From: Desulfuromonas sp. SDB
GTDB lineage: Bacteria; SDB-A
DNA length: 20,916 nucleotides
Reading direction: 5' to 3'
NCBI GenBank assembly: GCA_001412365.1
Contig: LKUE01000413.1
Location: 1 to 20,916 of the forward strand
The number at the start of each line of letters is the position of its first letter. Position 1 is the first letter of the stretch. The notes beneath the pieces were generated by a model. That model had not been told where the DNA came from. It did no database searches and saw only the letters and a list, made by a program, of their open reading frames with translations. Positions 1 through 6,186 of the stretch are shown one piece after another. A program made the translations under genes and the position numbers.

Positions 1-66
1 TGAAAATTAGCCGATTTTTTTAATTAAAGTTATTATTATGATAATTACAATTAAACTGGAGTATTT
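1..66 (+). promoter_or_regulatory. AT-rich leader of pepC with Shine-Dalgarno
   Basis: This short upstream stretch is very AT-rich. A GGAG at 58-61 sits five bases before the ATG at 67 and fixes the pepC start. TATGAT at 37-42 could be a -10 element, but no convincing -35 lies at the right distance, so the promoter is only a suggestion. Confidence 0.35.
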
Positions 67-1404
67 ATGAAAGAAATAACTGAAAGGCATATTGCCAATT
101 TTTCATCAAATTTTCTAAAAAATCCCCGCAATATTATAATCTCCAATGCGGTGATCAACAACGGTCTACAGAAAGTAGCGTTGAACAATCAAGCAAAAAT
201 AAGTCAACCCCATACATTTTCCATAGATATCAAAACAGAAAAAGTCACTTCTCAGAAAAAAAGCGGAAGATGCTGGCTGTTTGCCGGATTAAATTTATTT
301 CGTCATCACATATCCAAAAAATACAAAATTAAAGATTTCGAATTATCCCAAAACTATCCCATGTTTTGGGATAAATTGGAAAAATCTAATTATTTTTTGG
401 AAAATATTCTGGAAACATTAGATCTGGATATATATGACCGTACTATAATGTGGTTGCTGACCGATCCGGTGCAGGACGGAGGGCAGTGGGACATGTTTGT
501 AAACCTTATACACAAATATGGAGTGGTGCCCAAATATATCATGCCGGAAACTTTTCACAGCAGCAATACTTACTTAATGGATAAATTAATAACTTTAAAA
601 TTACGTGAATTTGCAGTGCAGTTAAGAGAAAATTACCGCACCCAATCTGATATTCAGCAACTTCGAAAACTTAAGGAGCAGATGATATTTGAAATATATT
701 CAATGTTGGTTTATTTTCTAGGTCAACCCCCCACAAAATTTGACTTTGAATACAGGGATAAAGATGATGTTTACCATCTGGATCAAAATATCAGCCCCCA
801 TGAATTCTTTTCAAAATACATTGATTTCAATTTAGACAATTACCTCAGCATAATAAATGCTCCTACAGAAGATAAACCCTTTTTTCATACCTACACTGTA
901 AAATATCTGGGTAATGTAATAGAAGGGAAACCGGTGCATTACCTGAACCTGGATAATGAAAAAATGAAAGAACTCACCCTTAAACAGCTTCAACAGGAAC
1001 AACTGGTTTGGTTCGGCTGTGACGTGGGGCAAATGATGGATCGTGATTCCGGAGTAATGGATGTTGATCTTTACCTTTATTCTCAAGCTCTGGGATTAGA
1101 TTTTAAGTTAGATAAAGCCCAACGCCTTCTTTACGGGGAAAGCAAGTTAACCCATGCCATGGTGTTCACCGGAGTTAATGTGGTTGGCGATAAACCCACC
1201 CGCTGGAAGGTGGAAAACAGCTGGGGGGAAAAATCAGGAAATGAAGGATTTTATGTGATGAGCGATCAGTGGTTCGATCAATACAATTATCAGGTGGTTA
1301 TTGACCGTAATTTACTTTCTCCGGAACTGGCTGAAGCTGCTGACCAACCAGCAAAAATTTTACCACCTTGGGATCCCATGGGGTCTTTGGCGGTGACCTT
1401 ATGA
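67..1404 (+). CDS. pepC: Aminopeptidase C / bleomycin hydrolase (peptidase family C1B)
   Basis: A papain-fold cysteine aminopeptidase of 445 residues, the usual length for PepC and bleomycin hydrolase. The triad is visible: Cys69 in SGRCWLF, His363 in LTHAMVFTGV and Asn384 in WKVENSWG, with the oxyanion-hole Gln63 six residues before the cysteine. There is no signal peptide, so it acts in the cytoplasm, where family members form hexameric rings that trim peptides from the N-terminus. The family C-terminal signature LPPWDPMG is present. In the homologues I recall the tail ends one or two residues after GAL; here it runs on as SLAVTL. In this family the C-terminal tail sits in the active site and makes the enzyme an aminopeptidase, so the extra residues may matter. 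The TGA stop overlaps the next ATG (ATGA), implying co-translation with the lipoprotein gene. Confidence 0.95.
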   Translation: MKEITERHIANFSSNFLKNPRNIIISNAVINNGLQKVALNNQAKISQPHTFSIDIKTEKVTSQKKSGRCWLFAGLNLFRHHISKKYKIKDFELSQNYPMFWDKLEKSNYFLENILETLDLDIYDRTIMWLLTDPVQDGGQWDMFVNLIHKYGVVPKYIMPETFHSSNTYLMDKLITLKLREFAVQLRENYRTQSDIQQLRKLKEQMIFEIYSMLVYFLGQPPTKFDFEYRDKDDVYHLDQNISPHEFFSKYIDFNLDNYLSIINAPTEDKPFFHTYTVKYLGNVIEGKPVHYLNLDNEKMKELTLKQLQQEQLVWFGCDVGQMMDRDSGVMDVDLYLYSQALGLDFKLDKAQRLLYGESKLTHAMVFTGVNVVGDKPTRWKVENSWGEKSGNEGFYVMSDQWFDQYNYQVVIDRNLLSPELAEAADQPAKILPPWDPMGSLAVTL

Positions 1405-2390
1405 ACAAATTATCATTAATCTGCTGCCTGATAATGAGCCTGTCATCCTGTACCAAAGATAACGGTTCAGGCAGTAATATACCTGGCAATATTGATTTCC
1501 GGGAAGAAATGAGAAAATTAGTAGGGGAGATCAGCACTTATTCCCATACTCAGCAGTCGGATTTTATAATAATTCCCCAAAACGGACAGGAGTTACTTAC
1601 CGATGACGGTACTGCCGGAGGATCTCCGGCTGCTTCTTACATCCATAGCATTGACGGAATCGGTCGTGAAGATTTATGGTACGGTTATAATCAGTTTAAC
1701 CAGCCCACTCCCTTATCTGAACGTAATTATATGATTGAATTTTTAGATTTAGCTGAGCAGCAGCAAGTAGAAGTTCTGGTTACTGATTACTGCAGTTCCC
1801 CTGTTTTTGTGGACAGTTCTTACTTTTTAAATAATCAGCACAATTTTATTTCATTTGCCGCCTCTTCCACCGATTTAAATTCTATACCCGGTTATCCTCA
1901 ATCCCCTTATAATGTAAACAGCAATGATATTGAACAACTCAGCGATGCTCAAAATTTCCTGTACTTGATTGATCCAGGAAATTTTCCGGACAAGAGTTCT
2001 TTTCTTCAAGCCCTGCAAAATACTGATTATGATTTACTCATTATTGATTTGTACTTTGATGAAAACACCCCTCTTACTGCTGCCGACCTCCACAGTTTAA
2101 AAACCAAATCCATGGGAGGAACCCGTCTGGTCCTAAGCTACATGAGTATTGGCGAAGCAGAGGACTACCGTTATTACTGGAATCCGTTGTGGAACCAACA
2201 CCCTCCATCCTGGCTGCTGGAAGAAAATCCGAACTGGCCGGGAAATTACATAGTTCAGTACTGGGATCAGGAATGGAAGAATATAATTTATTCCTCAGAT
2301 TCATCCTATTTAAATAAAATCATTCAGGCGGATTTTGACGGGGCATATCTTGATATAATTGATGCTTTTGAATACTTTGAAAACCAATAA
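1401..2390 (+). CDS. Exported lipoprotein, GH114 / TM1410-like glycosidase family, apparently circularly permuted
   Basis: A 329-residue protein. I chose the ATG at 1401, not the in-frame one at 1368, because it overlaps the pepC stop and directly begins a lipoprotein signal peptide with lipobox LSSC (Cys17). The C-terminal half carries hallmark motifs of the COG2342/GH114 TIM-barrel family (relatives are endo-alpha-1,4-polygalactosaminidases): YDLLIIDLYFDE, YMSIGEAEDYRYYW, NPNWPGNY and DFDGAYLDIIDAFEYFE, with the acidic residues expected in the active site. The N-terminal half carries DFIIIPQNGQELL, SIDGIGREDLWYGY and VLVTDYC. In the canonical family those three follow DIIDAFEYF; here they precede the rest, and the chain ends right after FEYFENQ. 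This looks like a circular permutation rather than a truncation. Activity and substrate are inferred from the family only. It is likely anchored to a membrane facing the periplasm or outside. Confidence 0.82.
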   Translation: MNKLSLICCLIMSLSSCTKDNGSGSNIPGNIDFREEMRKLVGEISTYSHTQQSDFIIIPQNGQELLTDDGTAGGSPAASYIHSIDGIGREDLWYGYNQFNQPTPLSERNYMIEFLDLAEQQQVEVLVTDYCSSPVFVDSSYFLNNQHNFISFAASSTDLNSIPGYPQSPYNVNSNDIEQLSDAQNFLYLIDPGNFPDKSSFLQALQNTDYDLLIIDLYFDENTPLTAADLHSLKTKSMGGTRLVLSYMSIGEAEDYRYYWNPLWNQHPPSWLLEENPNWPGNYIVQYWDQEWKNIIYSSDSSYLNKIIQADFDGAYLDIIDAFEYFENQ

Positions 2391-2421
2391 CAGCGGAGGA
2401 GGTTTATCATCAACAGCGGAG
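2389..2421 (+). repeat. 10-bp direct repeat AACAGCGGAG around the sagB-like start
   Basis: AACAGCGGAG occurs at 2389-2398 and again at 2412-2421, 23 bases apart. Each copy supplies a purine-rich GGAG. The first sits before the ATC codons at 2406 and 2409, the second before an in-frame ATT at 2430. It may be chance or a small duplication that moved the start site. Confidence 0.4.
2395..2402 (+). promoter_or_regulatory. Strong Shine-Dalgarno before a non-canonical start
   Basis: GGAGGAGG is a near-ideal ribosome binding site. It lies four bases after the TAA of the lipoprotein gene and six bases before an ATC codon at 2409. No ATG, GTG or TTG lies in any suitable position downstream in the nitroreductase frame, so the site marks translation initiation at a rare codon. 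Confidence 0.7.
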
Positions 2422-3143
2422 AAAATTTCATTGAACAAACCAAGTACTATAACCTGGGTCCTTCAGATCAATCCCGGGGAAAGCCTTATCCTCCCTTGCA
2501 GGCCAGCTATGATCAGCAGTTGACTAAAATCACCTTATCCCCTCCTGATCAATTAAATCCTCCCCCCGTTGATTTAAAGAAGGTGATTGAAACCAGAACC
2601 AGTGTCCGCAATTACTCCAGCCATCCCTTAACTCTTTTTGAATTGACCTACCTCCTGTGGTCTACTCAAGGAGTTAAAAAGAATTTGTCCGGAAAAGCGA
2701 CCTTCCGCACCGTTCCCTCTGCGGGAGCCAGACATGCTGTGGAAACATATATTTTAATTAACCGGGTTAGTTCTCTAGCCCCGGGAATTTACCGCTACCT
2801 TGCCCTGGAACACAGTTTGTTGGAAATCAGCGATGATCAGGATTGCTCTGATAAAATAACCAAAGGGGGACTGGAGCAGGAAATGATCAGAAATTCTGCA
2901 GCCACCTTCATCTGGGTAGCCATACCCTACCGGATGACCTGGAGATACCAGGAAAGAGGTTACCGGTATTTGTTTCTAGATGCCGGTCATGTCTGTCAAA
3001 ATCTTTATCTAAGTGCTCTTCAGTTGAACTGCGGAGTTTGTGCCATTGCCGCTTTTGACGATGATAAACTCAATTATTACTTGAATTTAGATGGAAAATC
3101 CCAGTTTGTAATTTATATGGCTTCAGTGGGAAAGCTCTCTTAG
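2409..3143 (+). CDS. SagB-type FMN-dependent nitroreductase/dehydrogenase, probable ATC start
   Basis: A nitroreductase-fold oxidoreductase of the SagB (thiazole/oxazole dehydrogenase-like) family, about 244 residues with the start used here. Family signs are the N-terminal TKYYNLGPSDQ...PYPPL, the FMN-binding VIETRTSVRNYS, VPSAGARHAVETYI, LDAGHVCQNLYLSA and the C-terminal YMASVGK. No signal peptide, so cytoplasmic. The first conventional start in frame is TTG at 2496, but it would remove the conserved TKYYN...SDQ segment and has no ribosome site. A perfect GGAGGAGG at 2395-2402 instead points to ATC at 2409 (or 2406); ATT at 2430 is a further option. The reading frame is the same as that of the upstream lipoprotein, separated only by one TAA. 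SagB proteins oxidise azolines in RiPP clusters, but many stand alone with unknown substrates. No YcaO partner or precursor peptide is visible here, so the substrate is unknown. Confidence 0.85.
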   Translation: MNSGENFIEQTKYYNLGPSDQSRGKPYPPLQASYDQQLTKITLSPPDQLNPPPVDLKKVIETRTSVRNYSSHPLTLFELTYLLWSTQGVKKNLSGKATFRTVPSAGARHAVETYILINRVSSLAPGIYRYLALEHSLLEISDDQDCSDKITKGGLEQEMIRNSAATFIWVAIPYRMTWRYQERGYRYLFLDAGHVCQNLYLSALQLNCGVCAIAAFDDDKLNYYLNLDGKSQFVIYMASVGKLS

Positions 3144-3153
3144 AAAAAATATC

Positions 3154-3182
3154 TTGACAAAAAAAGACCGAAGTGAAATGAT
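3154..3182 (+). promoter_or_regulatory. Sigma-70-like promoter of the efflux operon
   Basis: TTGACA at 3154-3159 is a perfect -35 box. After a 17-base spacer, AATGAT at 3177-3182 matches four of six -10 positions. It lies just downstream of the nitroreductase stop and just upstream of the MarR gene. The -10 overlaps the left end of the inverted repeat at 3181-3206, an arrangement expected for repression by occlusion. Confidence 0.65.
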
Positions 3183-3206
3183 AGTTAGTTTTAGCTAACT
3201 AACTAT
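3181..3206 (+). promoter_or_regulatory. Probable MarR operator, perfect 10-bp inverted repeat
   Basis: ATAGTTAGTT at 3181-3190 is exactly mirrored by AACTAACTAT at 3197-3206 across a 6-base spacer. The sequence resembles the TAGTTAG/CTAACTA half-sites of many MarR-family operators. It covers the end of the -10 element and the expected transcription start, so a dimer bound here would block the promoter. The nearest downstream gene encodes a MarR-type protein, which fits autoregulation. Confidence 0.7.
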
Positions 3207-3252
3207 TAAAAACACAAGGTCGGTCACGATTAAATCAAAGAACAATCATTTA

Positions 3253-3717
3253 TTGATAAACGCAATTGAAATAATTGCCAATGCCGCAATAAAACTGGAA
3301 AACGAATTTGCCTGGGGTACTCCCTTGGCAGATATCTCCGTAAAAAAAATTCACTACATCACCTTAGTCAAGGAGATGGAGTTTCCGACCATAACCCAGT
3401 TAGCCAAAACCTTAAAAGTGACCAAACCTACCGTAACTAATACCGTCAGCAAGCTTATTCACCAGGGATTTATCAACAAAAAACAGGATCGTAAGGATCG
3501 AAGAATTTTTCATCTCTTTTTAACTGAAAAAGGAGAATCAATATACACAAAGAAAAAACAGGCTTCCCGGTATTTTGCCGAAAAGGTTTTCAGTTGTCTC
3601 GATGATCAGGAGTTAAAGGTTATCATTGATATTTTAAATAAGGTTCTACTGAATATTCAAAGTCAAAATGTATTCAATTTAACTGATAATCAACCCGGGG
3701 ACCAGCCAGATGAATAA
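3253..3717 (+). CDS. MarR-family transcriptional repressor of the efflux operon
   Basis: A 154-residue protein with the winged-helix core of MarR proteins. The DNA-recognition region is TITQLAKTLKVTKPTVTNTV (about residues 46-65), followed by the wing with QDRKDRRIFHLFLTEKG (78-94) and a C-terminal dimerisation helix. It should bind as a dimer to the inverted repeat upstream and release on binding a small hydrophobic ligand; the ligand is not evident. The start is uncertain. The TTG at 3253 lacks a Shine-Dalgarno, while AAGG at 3216-3219 precedes in-frame ACG (3226) and ATT (3229) codons that would add eight or nine residues. The 3' end overlaps the outer-membrane channel gene by 8 bases, so the two are co-transcribed. 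Confidence 0.88.
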   Translation: MINAIEIIANAAIKLENEFAWGTPLADISVKKIHYITLVKEMEFPTITQLAKTLKVTKPTVTNTVSKLIHQGFINKKQDRKDRRIFHLFLTEKGESIYTKKKQASRYFAEKVFSCLDDQELKVIIDILNKVLLNIQSQNVFNLTDNQPGDQPDE

Positions 3718-5134
3718 TAATATTTTCAGATTATTCTTTTTAACATTTTCTATAATTACTGCTCTTTCTTTGTCTACACCGGCTGCTGCTCAATCAATTG
3801 ATTTTGAAGATTTTATCCGGCAAGTACTGCAATACAGTCATGATTTAAACAATGCCTCCAACCAGGTTTACATATCCAGCCAGCAATCCATATCCGCCAG
3901 ATCCAATTTACTTCCCCGCATCAATGCCGCCCTCAATCATACCTGGTTTCAGAAAACCCCTGAATTAAGCATCAATATTCCCTCAATTCCTGTTTACGAC
4001 CCGGTAGCGGTGCCCCCTCAGATTATCGGAATGACTCCCCCCATTGACACCTCCTTCTCCATTAGCTCCAATGAAATTACCACTGCCCAGATTACTTTAA
4101 TCCAACCGGTATTCTGGGGAGGAAAAATATTCCGCAACTATCAAATTGCCGGTATAAATGAAAATAATTCAGAATTACTGTTTCAATCAGTGAAAATAAA
4201 AACAATTCAGCAAGCTGTAACTGCCTACTGCCATTATGTGGAAACTGAATATTATCTCCGGGTCGCCCTGGCTGCTGAATCAACATTAGCTGATCATGCC
4301 AGTCAGATCAGAATTATGGTTGATCAGGGTGTAATGCTGGAAAATGATTACGCTAAATCAGTGGTATTTTGGGATAATGCCAAATTATCCACAGAAAAAG
4401 CTTATAACGCCAGATCAATGGCTATGATGAATTTAAACCGGATGATTGGATCGGATTTTACTGATACCTTGATCATTAAGGACAGCCTGCCCTTGTTTGA
4501 AATTATTCGCATAGATCCCCGACAGGAGCAGCAAATGGTAGATTATGGTTTAGAAAACCGGGCAGAGCTACTGGTGGCGGAAAATCAAATTGCTATCTCC
4601 GAGCATTATGAAAATATTACCAGAGCAAGATTCTTTCCCGATATAAATTTCACCACCTCTTTCACCGCAATGGAGCCCAACTTTCAAATGCAAAATCAAT
4701 GGGAAACCAACTGGTCAGTAGGAATAAATTTCTCCTACAGCTTATTCGAGGGAGGAAACCGTCTTTCCCAACTCCATATATCCAATGCCACTGCGGAGAT
4801 AAGCAGAGAAAATTATATAAATCAACAGGAATTAATTGAATTGGAAATCAGACAGTACTGCGACCAGGTAAATGAAGCAGCAACCAGTATTGAGATATCC
4901 AGGAATAAATTAAATACTGCCCAGGAAAATTTAATTTTAGCCCAGAACCGGTTTCATTTCGGCACCATAACCAACTCTGAACTGCTCGATGCTCATAGTC
5001 TAAAAGTGCAGTGTGAAAAAGATCTGGTTGAAGCATATGTAAATTACACCCTATCAGTGACCAACCTTATGGCAAGTACCAGCTTGCTGGATTTAAAAAG
5101 TTTAGATGAAAATATTATGGAGGTTCTACCTTGA
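3710..5134 (+). CDS. TolC-like outer membrane efflux protein
   Basis: A 474-residue outer-membrane factor. An N-terminal signal peptide (hydrophobic core about residues 8-20, ending STPAAAQS) is followed by two outer-efflux-protein repeats. These have long Gln/Asn/Ala-rich helices that form the periplasmic tunnel and short strands that form the barrel. The family signatures are the strand near PVFWGGKIFRNYQIAGI and the second-repeat counterpart YSLFEGGNRLSQLHISNA. The protein should trimerise and provide the exit duct for the RND pump downstream. The ATG at 3710 overlaps the end of the repressor gene, and the TGA overlaps the TTG start of the membrane fusion gene, which indicates coupled translation. 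The substrate cannot be read from the sequence. Confidence 0.92.
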   Translation: MNNNIFRLFFLTFSIITALSLSTPAAAQSIDFEDFIRQVLQYSHDLNNASNQVYISSQQSISARSNLLPRINAALNHTWFQKTPELSINIPSIPVYDPVAVPPQIIGMTPPIDTSFSISSNEITTAQITLIQPVFWGGKIFRNYQIAGINENNSELLFQSVKIKTIQQAVTAYCHYVETEYYLRVALAAESTLADHASQIRIMVDQGVMLENDYAKSVVFWDNAKLSTEKAYNARSMAMMNLNRMIGSDFTDTLIIKDSLPLFEIIRIDPRQEQQMVDYGLENRAELLVAENQIAISEHYENITRARFFPDINFTTSFTAMEPNFQMQNQWETNWSVGINFSYSLFEGGNRLSQLHISNATAEISRENYINQQELIELEIRQYCDQVNEAATSIEISRNKLNTAQENLILAQNRFHFGTITNSELLDAHSLKVQCEKDLVEAYVNYTLSVTNLMASTSLLDLKSLDENIMEVLP

Positions 5135-6186
5135 ATAAAATAAATTACCCCTTTTTTAAAATATCTTTTACTATTTTTTTTATTGTACTGCTCGGTTGTT
5201 CATCTCAACCTGAACCTCCGGAAGATTCAGAAATCCCCGTGGAAGTATATCAAGTCCACTCAGAAATATTTACTCCTCATTTATATTTTTCCGGTGATCT
5301 TCTTTCCTGGAAAGATGCCAATCTGGCTCCCAGTATCCCGGGAAGGGTAGAAAGGTTTTATGTTCAACTCGGTGATACAGTAAAGCCAGGGCAATTGCTG
5401 GTTCAGTTATCCGGGGAAATGTTGACTCAAGCCCAAGCTCAACTGCAAGCGGCAGAAGCTGATTATATCCGGGCAAAATCCCTTTTAGAGAACAATGCCA
5501 TCACCCCCCAGGCTTATGACCGGGCTAATGCAAATTACATCTCCGCCCAAGCCCAGCGGGATTTAGCTGCTCGTGCTGCCTGGATTCATTCTCCGTTCGA
5601 AGGAATAGTAGCTGAAAAGTTCATTGAACCGGGAGAGATGTATACCCCGACCCCCCAAATTAGCGGTGGAGAGATATCCAATCCTGGAGTTATCCGGATA
5701 ATCAATATTGATACGATTAAAGTAAATATTGATGTAACTGAAACTGAGTGGATGGAATTAGAGGTAGGGATGAAAGCTATCCTCCATCTGGATATCTTCC
5801 CTGACTCCTCCTGGATTGGTGAAATCAGCCGTATCGGAGTAAATTTCAATTCTCTGACCAGAACTATGCCGGTAGAGGTAATTTTTCCCAATCCTGATTT
5901 AAGTCTTACCCCAGGCATGTTCGGGAGAATAACCATCCAACTTAAACCTCGTCAAACTATTATCATCCCCGAAATTGCCGTAGTCTATCTGCCCGGAACT
6001 TCAAAAAATCAAGTTTTCATAGTTACCAAAGACGACCAGGTTAAATCAAGAGAAATTACTCTGGGGTATGTTGATGACCACCGGGTGGAGATAATTTCCG
6101 GACTCCAGGAAGGTGAAACCATCGTTGCTGCCGGAGCCCGAAACTTAACTGACCGTGATCACATTAAAATAATGGAATCAAATTAA
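5131..6186 (+). CDS. RND efflux membrane fusion (periplasmic adaptor) lipoprotein
   Basis: A 351-residue adaptor of the HlyD/AcrA family. A hydrophobic N-terminus ends in lipobox LLGC (Cys23), so it is anchored in the inner membrane. The order is: first half of the lipoyl-like barrel sandwich (GRVERFYVQLGDTVKPGQLL, about 71-90); a short helical hairpin rich in Ala and Gln (about 95-147); second lipoyl half (IHSPFEGIVAEKFIEPGEMY, about 152-171); beta-barrel; and membrane-proximal domain. The start is TTG at 5131 (TTGA overlap with the channel gene stop), supported by GGAGG at 5119-5123. The short hairpin is typical of adaptors paired with HAE1-like pumps of Bacteroidota-type organisms. It joins the pump to the TolC-like channel. 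Confidence 0.92.
   Translation: MNKINYPFFKISFTIFFIVLLGCSSQPEPPEDSEIPVEVYQVHSEIFTPHLYFSGDLLSWKDANLAPSIPGRVERFYVQLGDTVKPGQLLVQLSGEMLTQAQAQLQAAEADYIRAKSLLENNAITPQAYDRANANYISAQAQRDLAARAAWIHSPFEGIVAEKFIEPGEMYTPTPQISGGEISNPGVIRIINIDTIKVNIDVTETEWMELEVGMKAILHLDIFPDSSWIGEISRIGVNFNSLTRTMPVEVIFPNPDLSLTPGMFGRITIQLKPRQTIIIPEIAVVYLPGTSKNQVFIVTKDDQVKSREITLGYVDDHRVEIISGLQEGETIVAAGARNLTDRDHIKIMESN

Noticed and set aside
1368-2390. ATG at 1368 as the start of the GH114 lipoprotein
   Set aside because: It would add 11 residues before a perfect lipoprotein signal and overlap pepC deeply; ATG 1401 gives the typical ATGA overlap.
2409-3143. SagB-like gene as part of a thiazole/oxazole-modified peptide cluster
   Set aside because: No YcaO cyclodehydratase, E1-like protein or plausible precursor peptide is visible in the window; stand-alone SagB-type nitroreductases are common.
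2496-3143. TTG at 2496 as the start of the nitroreductase
   Set aside because: It lacks a ribosome site and would delete the conserved TKYYNLGPSDQ region that is clearly encoded upstream in the same frame.
5586-5936. Long open frame opposite the membrane fusion gene
   Set aside because: It lies fully antisense to a well-supported gene and its translation shows no recognisable motif or ribosome site.
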